Of a stretch of DNA of 64,000 bases, positions 32,637-41,297 are shown one piece after another. The notes beneath the pieces are model-generated. The model saw nothing but the letters and a program-made list of their open reading frames with translations. It had not been told where the DNA came from and ran no database searches. This stretch comes from Microbacterium psychrotolerans (GTDB lineage: Bacteria; Actinomycetota; Actinomycetes; Actinomycetales; Microbacteriaceae): assembly GCF_031085295.1 (NCBI RefSeq), contig NZ_JAVFWO010000004.1:62001-126000 (forward strand). Direction: 5' to 3'. The translations under genes were made by a program, and so were the position numbers. Positions within the stretch are counted from its first letter, which is position 1. Each line of letters begins with the position of its first letter.

Positions 32637-33485
32637 TCAGCGGCCGGTGGTGAACTGCTGGTTACCGAGGACGGCGAGCAGTTCGAGCCTGCTGGCGGAT
32701 TCACTGCGCGGTGGGGCTGTCAGCACGAGCAATGCGTGCGACTCGTCCTCGGTGAAGAGCACTTGACAATCGACCTCGATCTCGCCCAGCTCGGGGTGGA
32801 TGAGGGTCTTGTGGTCGGCGAAGCGGCGGTGCACTTCGTGCTGATCCCAGAGGGCGGTGAATTCGAGGCTCCGGCGGGTGAGCTCGCGGACGAGTTCTGC
32901 GGCGCGTGACGCTGGCCCCATCGCGCCGAGCGCGGCCCGGAGGGATGCAACTTGAGCGCGGCTTTGGCGGTCGTGATCGCTCTCGGGGTAGCGTCGGCGC
33001 TCCGTGTCGGGGTAGACGAACCAGCGGTAGACCTCGCTGCGCTCGAGACCGGTGTACCGGCTGACGTCTCCGAACAGCGCGCGGGCGGGCTCGTTTTGGA
33101 CGAGGGTTTCTCCGAGGACGGAGATGATGAGGGCAGGCGTATCGGACAAGCGGTCCAGGACGCGCAGCAGCGAGGGTGCCACGTAGTCTCCGCTGTTGTG
33201 CCGGTCGGGCGCATCGAGCCCGGACACCCGGAACAGGTAATCGCGTTCGTCGGGCGTGAGGCGGAGGGCGCGGGCGAGGGAGCCAAGAATTTGCGCGCTC
33301 GGTTGGGTGCTGCGGCCCTGTTCCATGCGGGTGTAGTAGTCGGTCGACATCCCTGCGAGCTGCGCGACTTCCTCCCGGCGGAGACCGATCGCGCGGCGGC
33401 GGGGGCCGACTGTGACACCGACGTCGGCAGGTTGCAGGCTCTCGCGGTGGCGGGTCAAGAACTTCCCAAGAGCTTCACGATCCAT
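32637..33485 (-). CDS. XRE-family regulator with MmyB-type ligand domain
   Basis: 282 residues: HTH at about 28-72 (RRAIGLRREEVAQLAGMSTDYYTRMEQGRSTQPS) followed by the MmyB-like domain with LIISVLGETLVQNEPARALFG, RSEVYRWFVYPDTERRRYP and the late DCQVLFTEDESHALLVLTAPPRSESASRL. Such regulators usually control a divergent short-chain dehydrogenase, as here. GGAG lies about 10 nt before ATG 33485. Ligand unknown (fatty-acid-like in related structures). Confidence 0.9.
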   Translation of the reverse strand: MDREALGKFLTRHRESLQPADVGVTVGPRRRAIGLRREEVAQLAGMSTDYYTRMEQGRSTQPSAQILGSLARALRLTPDERDYLFRVSGLDAPDRHNSGDYVAPSLLRVLDRLSDTPALIISVLGETLVQNEPARALFGDVSRYTGLERSEVYRWFVYPDTERRRYPESDHDRQSRAQVASLRAALGAMGPASRAAELVRELTRRSLEFTALWDQHEVHRRFADHKTLIHPELGEIEVDCQVLFTEDESHALLVLTAPPRSESASRLELLAVLGNQQFTTGR

Positions 33486-33586
33486 GCTCACTAGTCTCCG
33501 CGCACCCGTCGAGCGGAAACAGAGACTGGTTCTCCCCCGATAACCGCTCTCTGGCACACATCTTTCGGGGACCCAACACTCGAGGC

Positions 33587-34351
33587 ATGCATATCAGCGG
33601 AAACACCATCTTCATTCCCGGCGCGACCAGCGGCATCGGCCTCGAGCTCGCCCTCGCTCTACACGCGAAGGGCAACGAGGTCATCGTCGGCGGTCGTCGT
33701 ACCGACCTCCTCGCGCAGATCGTGGCCGCCAACCCCGCCATCCACGCCGTGCAGATCGACACCACCAGCCCGGACAGCATCAGCCAGGCCGCGCACAAGG
33801 TGATCACGGAGCACCCCGAGCTGAACGTGCTCATCACCATGTCGGGGATCATGCACTTCGAGGACTGGAGCAAACCGGAGGGATTCCTGGCCACCGCGGA
33901 GGCGACCGTCACGACCAACCTGCTCGGCCCGATCCGGCTCATCGCGGCGTTCATCGAGCATCTCCAGACCCGCCCGGACGCGACGATCATGACGGTCTCC
34001 TCAGGGCTCGCGTTCACCCCGTTGCAGGTCACGCCCAGCTACAACGCCACCAAGGCGGCGATCCACATGCTGAGCGAGACGCTGCGCCTCCAGCTCGCCG
34101 GCACGACGGTGAAGGTTTCCGAGCTGCAGCCGCCGTCGGTCGCAACCGACCTGGTACCCGGCCAGCGCGAAAGCGAGTTCGCGATGCCGCTGGATGAGTT
34201 CATCACCGAAGTCATCGGCCTGATCGAGACCAACCCCGACGCCCGAGAGATTCAGGTCGAGCGAGTGAAGTTCCTCCGGTACGGCGAGGCACGGGGCGAC
34301 TACGACGAGACCGTGGCCGCGGTGAACCATCTCGACCCACACGGAAAGTGA
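33587..34351 (+). CDS. Short-chain dehydrogenase/reductase (DltE-like)
   Basis: 254 residues, classical SDR: TGxxxGxG element as IPGATSGIGLELA (residue 11 onward), NVLITMSGI in place of NNAG, catalytic Ser in VSSGLAF and YNATK. The C-terminal helix region DEFITEVIGLIETNPDAREIQVERV is that of DltE-type enzymes. Divergent from the XRE regulator and followed 14 bp later by an NTF2-like gene, with which it likely forms an operon. Confidence 0.9.
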   Translation: MHISGNTIFIPGATSGIGLELALALHAKGNEVIVGGRRTDLLAQIVAANPAIHAVQIDTTSPDSISQAAHKVITEHPELNVLITMSGIMHFEDWSKPEGFLATAEATVTTNLLGPIRLIAAFIEHLQTRPDATIMTVSSGLAFTPLQVTPSYNATKAAIHMLSETLRLQLAGTTVKVSELQPPSVATDLVPGQRESEFAMPLDEFITEVIGLIETNPDAREIQVERVKFLRYGEARGDYDETVAAVNHLDPHGK

Positions 34352-34364
34352 AGGGGCTACGTCC

Positions 34365-34700
34365 ATGACCGGCGTCGTTCTTCCCACCGCGATCCGAGAG
34401 TTCGTTGACGCGACCAACCGCGGCGACTCGGACGCCTTCTTGGAGGCGTTCAGCGACGACCCGATCCTGGATGACTGGGGTCGCGTATTCGTCGGCCGCG
34501 AAGGGGTCGCCGCGTGGAACCGCAGCGACAACATCGGCCAGCGGTCCCACTTCGAGGTCGTCGGCGTTGAGGCCGGCGCCGAGCCGGACAGTCACGTTGT
34601 CACCGTCCGGGTGACCGGCGGCGGGTACAACGGCACGAGCCCGATCACCTTCCGGCTCCGCGAGGGCAAGATCGATCGCCTGATCATCGCCCCGAGTTGA
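34365..34700 (+). CDS. SnoaL/NTF2-like protein
   Basis: 111 residues with the cone-shaped NTF2 fold pattern: a long first helix (PTAIREFVDATNRGDSDAFLEAFSDD), DWGRVFVGREGVAAWNRSDNIG and paired beta strands ending FRLREGKIDRLIIAPS. These often bind small hydrophobic ligands or act as isomerases. Co-transcribed with the SDR. Activity unknown. Confidence 0.82.
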   Translation: MTGVVLPTAIREFVDATNRGDSDAFLEAFSDDPILDDWGRVFVGREGVAAWNRSDNIGQRSHFEVVGVEAGAEPDSHVVTVRVTGGGYNGTSPITFRLREGKIDRLIIAPS

Positions 34701-34764
34701 GCCCGCGTACCGCGTCGCCGTGCCCATCCGTTACTGCGGCGCGGCGTTCGCGTCGCCGGGAACG

Positions 34765-35229
34765 TTAGTCCGATCCGTCGTCGACGAGTGAGGATGGTGC
34801 GCCTGTCCGGCTCAGGACAGCGGCCAGAGACGTGCGCAGGTCAACCGCAAGCCCGTCCAGAAGGGCCGCTTCCATCTGGCGGATGTCGTCGCCCGCCGAG
34901 CGGACCAGCTCGCGGCCGGCATCGGTGAGTCGCACGGTGCGGCGACGGCGATCGGCGCCGTCGACCTCACGGGCGATCAGACCGCGGTCGCTCAGCACGT
35001 CAAGATGCCCGATCAAACGTGTGGGGTCGCGCCGACTCCGACGGGCGAGCTCCTTCTGCGCCAGCCCGTCCTCACGGGCCAGGCGGTCAAGGATGACGTA
35101 CTCCCACATCGTCACGCCATGCGCGGTCAGGATCGGCGCTTCGCGCTCGACAACGACGCCGAGGAGTTGGCTCAGCAGCGCGCCCAGGTCTTCACCCGGA
35201 CCATCGTCATTTCTGGATCTTGCACTCAT
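34765..35229 (-). CDS. MarR-family transcriptional regulator
   Basis: 154 residues: dimerisation helices at both ends and a winged helix DGLAQKELARRSRRDPTRLIGHLDVLSDRGLIAREVDGADRRRRTVRLTDAG, the usual MarR arrangement with DxR in the wing. Divergent from a VOC-family gene across 26 bp, where a perfect 13-bp palindrome covers the promoter. Likely represses itself and the VOC gene. Confidence 0.92.
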   Translation of the reverse strand: MSARSRNDDGPGEDLGALLSQLLGVVVEREAPILTAHGVTMWEYVILDRLAREDGLAQKELARRSRRDPTRLIGHLDVLSDRGLIAREVDGADRRRRTVRLTDAGRELVRSAGDDIRQMEAALLDGLAVDLRTSLAAVLSRTGAPSSLVDDGSD

Positions 35230-35254
35230 TCATACACCTACGTAGATTATCTAC
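35220..35254 (+). promoter_or_regulatory. VOC gene promoter with embedded MarR-type operator
   Basis: TTGCAC at 35220-35225, 17-nt spacer, TAGATT at 35243-35248, then 7 nt to the GTG start, so the message is probably leaderless. The perfect palindrome GTAGATTATCTAC (35242-35254) overlays the -10 hexamer and abuts the start codon, an ideal repressor position. Confidence 0.65.
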
Positions 35255-35255
35255 C

Positions 35256-35726
35256 GTGACCAACGAATCACTTACAGCAGGCGAAGCCGCCTCCCAGACC
35301 ATCGAACACGACAACGCCCCCAGCGGTGTGAGTTTCGGCATGGTCGTGGTCTACGCCCGCGATCTTCAGCGTTCGATCGACTTCTACCGCCTCGTCGGGC
35401 TCGATGTCCCCGATCCTCACCCCGAGCGCCCCGTCGCCGCCTGGAAGGAAGGCGGCACCATCCGCCTCATCATCACCACCGACCCCGTTGCCCAGCGCTT
35501 CGACGCCAACTGGATCCGTCCCGAGCGCGGCGGTTACCAGCAGGTCGTGGAGTTCTTCGTGGAGAGCGACGCGGCCGTGGATGCCGCATGGCAGCGACTC
35601 ACCGCCGCCGGCTACAAGGGCACGTCTTCCCCCGGCTACTTGATGAAGCCCTACGCGACGATGGTCGAGGATCCCGACGGCAACGTGATTCTGATCACCC
35701 ACGAACGAGCGGAGGACCGCGGGTGA
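35256..35726 (+). CDS. VOC-family (glyoxalase/bleomycin-resistance-like) protein
   Basis: 156 residues. Two beta-alpha-beta-beta-beta units: SFGMVVVYARDLQRSIDFYRLVGLDVPD and the C-terminal VVEFFVESDAAVDAAWQRL ... PYATMVEDPDGNVILITHE, with the terminal Glu that often binds metal. GTG start chosen for its fit to the -10 hexamer 7 nt upstream; an earlier ATG frame extension runs through the promoter. Regulated by MarR genes in many actinobacteria; probably a ligand-binding or detoxifying enzyme. Confidence 0.85.
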   Translation: MTNESLTAGEAASQTIEHDNAPSGVSFGMVVVYARDLQRSIDFYRLVGLDVPDPHPERPVAAWKEGGTIRLIITTDPVAQRFDANWIRPERGGYQQVVEFFVESDAAVDAAWQRLTAAGYKGTSSPGYLMKPYATMVEDPDGNVILITHERAEDRG

Positions 35727-35890
35727 ACTGACCCACCCGCGTTCTCGATCACGACCCGGACTCTGCACGCTGGAACACAATGGAACCAATTCCCGGGCGG
35801 TATCTCCAGCTGTCCACGGCAGGAGACTTCTGATGCGCCTCGCGCGCACATCGAAACGACGCTTCGCCCATCCGGTCACTGAGCCGGAGA

Positions 35891-35922
35891 AACAAGAAAA
35901 GCGCCGGCGAACCGGCGCTTTT
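35891..35922 (-). terminator. Intrinsic terminator of the tRNA-Arg gene
   Basis: Stem GCGCCGG/CCGGCGC closed by a 4-nt loop and extended by A/T pairs; on the minus strand it is followed by TTTTCTTGTTT. It lies 27 bp beyond the tRNA 3-prime end, in the right direction. The clearest rho-independent terminator in the window. Confidence 0.85.
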
Positions 35923-35948
35923 CTCGAGGTCACTGTCTCAACACAGTG

Positions 35949-36021
35949 CGCGCCCGAAGGGACTCGAACCCCTAACCTTCTGATCCGTAGTCAGATGCTC
36001 TATCCATTGAGCTACGGGCGC
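35949..36021 (-). tRNA. tRNA-Arg (ACG anticodon)
   Basis: 73 nt form a full cloverleaf on the minus strand: acceptor GCGCCCG/CGGGCGC with discriminator G, D arm GCTC/GAGC, anticodon stem TCTGA/TCAGA with loop CTACGGA (anticodon ACG, read as ICG for CGN Arg codons) and T arm with TTCGAGT. CCA is not encoded. A rho-independent terminator follows. Confidence 0.95.
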
Positions 36022-36136
36022 ATGTCGTTCGCAGCAGCGCACAACGTCGTCAAGAATACCTCACGGCCACCCCCGGCGCGAATCGGCGCGAGGATGCCGG
36101 ATTCCCGGGCGTGTTCTCCTCCCCCGGGCTCGTTCG

Positions 36137-36535
36137 TCATACGTCCTGAGCGTCGAGTGCGCGCAGCTGCCGCTGCAGGGCGACACGACGGTACGAGGTG
36201 TCGAGGAGCTCGCCGAGCAACTCCCAGTCGCCGGCATCCGCATCCACACGGATGGCGAGCCACCCGTACGCACCCTCGTAGGGCGGCACGAAGACGTCGT
36301 CCCGCTCGAGCAGCGCCGGACGCTCCAGGTCGTCGGGGATGAATTCCACCGCGCCCGCGTCGTCGTGGGCGGCACCCACGATGGCGAACTGACGTTTTCC
36401 GGCCCGGAAGGTCGAACGGCCGTGCGCGAGCACCTCGGCCGCCTCGGGATACGCCATGCACAGCCGCCGCACGCGCTCGGTCAGCGGGTGCTCCGGCGGG
36501 AAGCGCATGGGGTGCGGTGGAACGTCGTCGGACAC
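36137..36535 (-). CDS. MmcQ/YjbR family protein
   Basis: 132 residues of the MmcQ/YjbR (CyaY-like fold) family: AYPEAAEVLAHGRSTFRAGKRQFAIVG, YGWLAIRVDADAGDWELLGELLDTSYRRVA. GTG start 36535 chosen because TACCCT lies 6 nt upstream and no ribosome site is seen; ATG 36508 is the alternative. Members may bind DNA or nucleotides; function unknown. Confidence 0.8.
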   Translation of the reverse strand: MSDDVPPHPMRFPPEHPLTERVRRLCMAYPEAAEVLAHGRSTFRAGKRQFAIVGAAHDDAGAVEFIPDDLERPALLERDDVFVPPYEGAYGWLAIRVDADAGDWELLGELLDTSYRRVALQRQLRALDAQDV

Positions 36536-36566
36536 GGCTCGAGGGTACGCCCACACCCGACGGGTG

Positions 36567-37196
36567 TCAGGAGTCGAGCTCGCTGACGTCGATGCCCGAG
36601 ATGCGCGGCGACGCCGCGGCGGGCTCGGCCGCGGGTGCGGCATCCGTGTCTTCCTCGTCACGATGACGCTTGTGCGCGGCGAGGCGAGGCAGGTCGACGA
36701 GGCGGATGGACTGCATGCGAGCGGCGCGCATGCGGTCGTAGTCCGGATCGAGCTCGGGCCGCATGCCCTCGACGCGCAGGCGACGCTGCAGGTTGGCCTC
36801 GACATCTCCCCATGCGGCGTCGCGCGACTGCTCGATGAGGGAGCGCACGACGTGCGGGTCGTCTGCCATGCGCCGGAGCGCCTGTGCGACGCCGGCATAC
36901 TGCCGACCCCGCCGGCGGAGGTTGCGGGTGTCGCGGTCGCGGTAGTCGTGCGTGCCGTCGGGGTCGGTGAACTTGCCCCACGCCTTCTTGCGCTGACGCT
37001 TCACGAGGGCGGCCGCCTCGTCCTGCTCATCGGCGAGCGCCGTCAGCGTCTCGCGGGCGAACGGGGTGAAGGCGACCACGTCGAACTGCTCGTCATGCGC
37101 GATCGTCTCGACGAGGATGCGGTTGCGGATCGCCAGCCGTGCTGCGGCGGACGCGATGGACACCCCTTCGGCGATCGCCTCTGCGGTCTTGCCCAT
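36567..37196 (-). CDS. Conserved actinobacterial hypothetical protein (209 aa)
   Basis: Mostly helical, charged, with KRQRKKAWGKFTDPDGTHDYRDRDTRNLRRRGRQYAGVAQALRRM in the middle and RLRVEGMRPELDPDYDRMRAARMQSIRLVDLPRL near the end; Ala/Asp-rich tail. Strong ribosome site GGAGG 4 nt before ATG 37196. No membrane segment. The family is unknown to me; it looks like a cytosolic nucleic-acid- or protein-binding factor. Confidence 0.65.
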   Translation of the reverse strand: MGKTAEAIAEGVSIASAAARLAIRNRILVETIAHDEQFDVVAFTPFARETLTALADEQDEAAALVKRQRKKAWGKFTDPDGTHDYRDRDTRNLRRRGRQYAGVAQALRRMADDPHVVRSLIEQSRDAAWGDVEANLQRRLRVEGMRPELDPDYDRMRAARMQSIRLVDLPRLAAHKRHRDEEDTDAAPAAEPAAASPRISGIDVSELDS

Positions 37197-37298
37197 CGCA
37201 CCTCCCCCCAGAAGGCTAGCGTCCGAAGCGGCGTCCCGAGTCAGCGAGAATCGTAGGCACGGCCCGTCGACGGCGACGAGCACAGCGAGAGGCAGCTG

Positions 37299-38147
37299 AT
37301 GACGAGAACGCGACCCCTGGACGTGCGCGGACGCACCACCGTCATCACGGGCGGAGCCGCCGGGATGGGTGCCGAGGTCGCTCGCCAGCTCGCCTCGCGC
37401 GGTGCCCGCATCGCACTCCTCGACCGCAACGCCGACGGGCTCGCCGCAGTCGCCGCACATCTCGCGGGCACAGGCCACACGATGCACGTCGTCGACCTCA
37501 CCGACGACGACGCGGTGGCAGACGTCACCGCCGAGGTCGAAGCATCCCATCCCCACGTCCAATCCCTCGTGACCTGCGCCGGGTCGTCGATGCTCGGCGA
37601 CATCGACCAGCTGACGATGGCCGAGATGCGCTGGCTCATGGACGTCAACCTGTGGGGCACCGTCAACGTCACGAAGGCGCTCCTGCCGGCGCTGCGGCGC
37701 GAGCCCGCCGCCCACATCACGCACCTGGTGTCGATCTACGGCCTCGCCGCACCGGCGGGACGCATCCCCTACGCGATGAGCAAGTTCGCTGTGCGCGGGT
37801 TCACCGAATCGCTCCGGCACGAGCTGGAGCGCTCCACCGTCACCGTCGGCGCCGTCTACCCGGCCGGGGTGAAGACCGGGATCATCCTGCACGGCCGATA
37901 TGCCGCGGCGATCGATCCCGCGATCGCCCAGCGCGCCGCCTCTGCCCAGGCGGCGATGTATCACACGGAACCCGCGGATGCCGCTGCCCGCATCGTCGAG
38001 GCGACGATCCGCCGTCGCCCCCGCACCATGATCGGGCGGGAGGCGCGGCTGGTCGACGTGCTCGCGCGCGTCACGCCGACCCGCTACTGGGCGCCCATGC
38101 GACGGCCGCTGCGCGACGCGATCGACACCACGACCCCGATCCGCTGA
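37299..38147 (+). CDS. Short-chain dehydrogenase/reductase
   Basis: 282 residues: TGGAAGMG at 16-23, TCAGSS in place of NNAG, catalytic Ser (VSIYGLA) and YAMSK. The extended C-terminus with a ribbon PRTMIGREARLVDVLARVTPTRYWAPM suggests membrane-associated or lipid-active SDRs (acetoin/ sepiapterin-like group). Alone, 102 bp downstream of a divergent hypothetical gene. Substrate unknown. Confidence 0.88.
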   Translation: MTRTRPLDVRGRTTVITGGAAGMGAEVARQLASRGARIALLDRNADGLAAVAAHLAGTGHTMHVVDLTDDDAVADVTAEVEASHPHVQSLVTCAGSSMLGDIDQLTMAEMRWLMDVNLWGTVNVTKALLPALRREPAAHITHLVSIYGLAAPAGRIPYAMSKFAVRGFTESLRHELERSTVTVGAVYPAGVKTGIILHGRYAAAIDPAIAQRAASAQAAMYHTEPADAAARIVEATIRRRPRTMIGREARLVDVLARVTPTRYWAPMRRPLRDAIDTTTPIR

Positions 38148-38349
38148 CCGCGGCTGCGGTGGGGCCGGGGCGATGGGCGTCGCGCTCGCCGTCGCGCCTG
38201 TGCTCCACGCCCGCGGCTGGGGCCTCGGCTGCGTCCCGCATGCGCCGTCGCAGCCCTCCGTATCAAGCGGCTCGCCTGTGTGCAAGCCCCTGACCGGGTC
38301 GAAGGCCCCGGCGTAGCGTCGATGTCATCCCTCACGAGAGGAGAGATCG

Positions 38350-38550
38350 ATGGGATTCATGGACGACGCGAAGGAGACGGCTGCGGCCGTCGGCGAGAAG
38401 ATCAAAGACGCGTGGGAAGACACCACCGATCGAGTCGGCGACAAGGTCGACGAGATGAAGGCTGATGCCGACGTCAAGAAGGCCGAAGCGGAGCGCGACT
38501 CGGTGAAGACGCGCAACGACATCAAGGAAGACCTGCGGGACAGCACCTGA
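38350..38550 (+). CDS. Small hydrophilic CsbD/stress-type protein (66 aa)
   Basis: Highly charged helical protein MGFMDDAKETAAAVGEKIKD then repeating AWEDTTDRVGDKVDEMKADADVKKAEAERD, without hydrophobic core, resembling LEA- or CsbD-like stress proteins. GAGAGGAGAG stands about 6 nt before the ATG, a very strong ribosome site. Followed by a strong hairpin. Expected to be abundant under stress; this is inference. Confidence 0.75.
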   Translation: MGFMDDAKETAAAVGEKIKDAWEDTTDRVGDKVDEMKADADVKKAEAERDSVKTRNDIKEDLRDST

Positions 38551-38564
38551 GCCCCGCTCATGAT

Positions 38565-38600
38565 GAAGGCGGAGCCGACCGGGGGGCCGGCTCCGCCTTC
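38565..38600. terminator. Hairpin terminator after the stress protein gene
   Basis: 13-bp perfect stem (GAAGGCGGAGCCG with its complement) and a 10-nt loop, 15 nt after the stop. No T-run, as usual here; also faces the end of the epimerase gene on the other strand. Confidence 0.65.
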
Positions 38601-38671
38601 GTCGTGTGCGGCACATCGCGGGACGGACCGCGATCGCCGGATCAGCAATGACGCTGATCGGCGGCGGCTGA

Positions 38672-39616
38672 TCAGCCGATGGCGCCGATCCGCCACGACG
38701 CGCTGACGGAGGCGTCGGGTTCGATCACGAGGAGGCCCGCGTCGTAGTCGTACGAGTCGGCGTTGAAGGCGTCGGGTGCGCAGGTCATCGGCTCCACGGC
38801 CAGTCCCAGCCGGCTCTGCGCGGCGTCCGGCTTGTCGGCGGTGTGCACCTGCACCCACGGGCACGCGGCATCCCAGGACATCTGAACGCCCGAGCCGGCG
38901 GCATCCGTCACCCGGACCGTGGCCGTCCCGTCGGCGTCACGGGCGAGACCGGAGTACGCGTGATCGATCTCGGCGGAGCCGATCGGCCGCGCCGACCGGT
39001 AGTCGAAGCGCTCCGGGTCCTCGGCGTCGACCGCGACGAGACCTGTCGGGATGAGGCGGTCCGCCGTGACGGCGAGCACCTGCGTCGCCGGCAGTTCGAG
39101 CGTCCAGCCGTCGACGCGGCCGTCGCCGGCGACGAGGTACGGGTGCGGCCCGGTGCCCCACGGCGCCGGCTCGTCGCTCTCGTTGTGAGCGGTGACGGTC
39201 TGGGTGAGCCCCTCCGGCCCGAGGGCGAAGGTGGTCGTCACGACGATGCGCCACGGGTAGGCCGTCTGCGGCTGGATGACGGCGGCCAGGGTCACGTGAT
39301 CCGGGCCCTTGTCGATCGGCTCGAAGTCGAGCCACGTCGCCAGGCCGTGCAACGCGTGCGAGCGCGCGGGCTCGGTGAGAGGCAGCTGGAAGTCGCGCCC
39401 ACCGAACGAGTAGCGCCCGTCGACCACGCGGTTCGGCCACGGCGCGAGGGTCGCACCGCGATGGGCGGGGCGCACCTCGTCGGCCTCGAACGGCACGACG
39501 AGGTCGCGGCCGCGATACGTGAGCGAGCGGAGCGTCGCGCCGACGCTCGCGACGACGGCTTCGTAGTCGCCGGCGCGGAGCGCGTGCTGGATTCCGGATG
39601 CGGGGGGACGTGCCAT
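38672..39616 (-). CDS. Aldose 1-epimerase (mutarotase)
   Basis: 314 residues, beta-sandwich with the family motifs SHALHGL (catalytic His), GPHPYLV, the Asp in HAYSGL-type context and VEPMTCAPDAFN (catalytic Glu). AAGGAG 5 nt before ATG 39616. It interconverts alpha/beta anomers of aldoses and lies downstream of araA on the same strand after a hairpin, so it may be expressed with the pentose genes by readthrough or separately. Confidence 0.88.
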   Translation of the reverse strand: MARPPASGIQHALRAGDYEAVVASVGATLRSLTYRGRDLVVPFEADEVRPAHRGATLAPWPNRVVDGRYSFGGRDFQLPLTEPARSHALHGLATWLDFEPIDKGPDHVTLAAVIQPQTAYPWRIVVTTTFALGPEGLTQTVTAHNESDEPAPWGTGPHPYLVAGDGRVDGWTLELPATQVLAVTADRLIPTGLVAVDAEDPERFDYRSARPIGSAEIDHAYSGLARDADGTATVRVTDAAGSGVQMSWDAACPWVQVHTADKPDAAQSRLGLAVEPMTCAPDAFNADSYDYDAGLLVIEPDASVSASWRIGAIG

Positions 39617-39728
39617 GAGGGCTCCTTGGAGATCGGGGATGCCGCCAACCACAGTAGCGGCGAGGGTCGCGCGCCTCGAACCAGGGGATGTGCGCCGAGA
39701 CCGAGGGCGGTGCCCCCTGCTTCGCGCG

Positions 39729-39759
39729 GAATCCTCGGTCTCATCGAGACCGAGGATTC
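39729..39759. terminator. 14-bp stem hairpin after araA
   Basis: Perfect stem GAATCCTCGGTCTC with its complement and a 3-nt loop, 10 nt past the araA stop. No T-run. A further copy of GAGACCGAGG lies at about 39698. Likely terminates or attenuates the araDBA message before the epimerase gene. Confidence 0.6.
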
Positions 39760-39769
39760 TGCGACGGGC

Positions 39770-41281
39770 TTAGAGCCCCTGTGCGAGACGGTAGTAGGCC
39801 TGGTTCCAGCGCAGCTCGCGCTGGAAGCCGCGCGCCGTGGTGTCCTCGTCGATGACGACGAGCTCGGTGGCCGCGATCTCGGCGAAGTCCCGGAACACCT
39901 CGATGCCCACCGCGGTGGTCATGACCGTGTGGTGCGCGGCGCCGGCCGCGAGCCAGCAGGCGGCGCTCGTGGCGAAGTCCGGCGCGGGCTTCCAAACGGC
40001 GCGGCCGACGGGGAGCTTCGGCAGGTCGGGCGCGTCGACGTTCTCGACGACGTTCGCCACGAGACGGAAGCGGTCGCGCATGTCGCTCATCGCGACGACC
40101 AGCGCCGGCCCGGGGTCGGCCGTGAAGACGAGACGCACCGGGTCGTCCTTGCCGCCGATGCCGAGCGGGTGCACCTCGAGGCGCGGCTTGGCGGTGGTCA
40201 GCGACGGCGAGACCTCGAGCATGTGAGCGCCGAGGATCTTCTCATCGCCGGCTACCAGATCGTAGGTGTAGTCCTCCATGAGGCTCGCGCCGCCGGGGAG
40301 GCCTGCGCCCATGACGTTCGCAACCCGCACCAGGATGGCGGTCTTCCAGTCGCCCTCGGCGCCGAAGCCGTAGCCCTCGGCCATGAGGCGCTGCACGGCG
40401 AGACCGGGCAGCTGTTTCAGCGCGCCGAGGTCCTCGAACGAGGTCGTGAAGGCGCCGAAGCCGCCCTCTTCGAGGAACGAGCGCAGCCCGACCTCGATGG
40501 CGGCGCCGTCGCGCAGCGACTGGTGACGGTCGCCGCCCGGCCGCAGCTCGGGGGCGACGTCATAGGACTCGAGGTACTCGGCGACCAGCGCGTCGACCTC
40601 AGCGTCGGACGCGGCATCCACCGCCGCCACGAGCTCGTTCACTCCCCACGTGTTGACCTGCACGCCGAAGCGGAGCTCGGCTTCGGTCTTGTCGCCCTCG
40701 GTGACGGCGACGTAGCGCATGTTGTCACCGAAGCGGGCGAGCTTCAGCGTGCGCGAGGCGGCCCAGCCGGCGGCGGCGCGCTGCCAGTCCTCGACCTGCT
40801 GGCGCACCGCGGGGTTCGAGACGTGGCCCACCACGGTCTTGCGGGCGACGCCGAGGCGCGTCTGGATGTAGCCGAACTCGCGGTCGCCGTGCGCCGCCTG
40901 GTTCAGGTTCATGAAGTCGAAGTCGATCTCGGCCCAGGGCAGCTCGACGTTGGCCTGCGTGTGCAGGTGCAGGAGCGGCTTCTGCAGCGCGTCGAGTCCC
41001 GCGATCCACATCTTCGCGGGGCTGAACGTGTGCATCCATGCCACGACGCCGATGACGTCGTCGCGCGCGTTGACGTCGAGAGCGAGACGGCGGATGGAGT
41101 CGGAGTCCTTGAGCACCGGCTTCCACACGACCTTGACGGGAAGGCCGGCGAGGCCCTCCGCGACGGCCTGTGACTGCTCGGCGACCTGGCGCAGCGTCTC
41201 GTCGCCGTAGAGATTCTGGCTGCCGGTGACGAACCAGATCTCGTAGGCGTCGAGCGAGGTGGACAGGGGCGTGCGGGTCAT
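39770..41281 (-). CDS. araA: L-arabinose isomerase
   Basis: 503 residues, the family length. Converts L-arabinose to L-ribulose in the cytoplasm with Mn2+. Recognisable motifs: [10 protein letters not shown] at the N-terminus, [11 protein letters not shown], the catalytic Glu in [13 protein letters not shown] and [16 protein letters not shown], and [10 protein letters not shown] near the C-terminus (metal His). GAAGGAACC precedes ATG 41281; 16 bp after the ribulokinase stop. Third gene of araD-araB-araA. Confidence 0.97.
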   Translation of the reverse strand: MTRTPLSTSLDAYEIWFVTGSQNLYGDETLRQVAEQSQAVAEGLAGLPVKVVWKPVLKDSDSIRRLALDVNARDDVIGVVAWMHTFSPAKMWIAGLDALQKPLLHLHTQANVELPWAEIDFDFMNLNQAAHGDREFGYIQTRLGVARKTVVGHVSNPAVRQQVEDWQRAAAGWAASRTLKLARFGDNMRYVAVTEGDKTEAELRFGVQVNTWGVNELVAAVDAASDAEVDALVAEYLESYDVAPELRPGGDRHQSLRDGAAIEVGLRSFLEEGGFGAFTTSFEDLGALKQLPGLAVQRLMAEGYGFGAEGDWKTAILVRVANVMGAGLPGGASLMEDYTYDLVAGDEKILGAHMLEVSPSLTTAKPRLEVHPLGIGGKDDPVRLVFTADPGPALVVAMSDMRDRFRLVANVVENVDAPDLPKLPVGRAVWKPAPDFATSAACWLAAGAAHHTVMTTAVGIEVFRDFAEIAATELVVIDEDTTARGFQRELRWNQAYYRLAQGL

Positions 41282-41297
41282 CGTGGTTCCTTCGGTT

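Noticed and set aside
32490..32909. Plus-strand frame overlapping the end of the XRE regulator
   Set aside because: Reads as antisense of the MmyB domain; no start signal or family.
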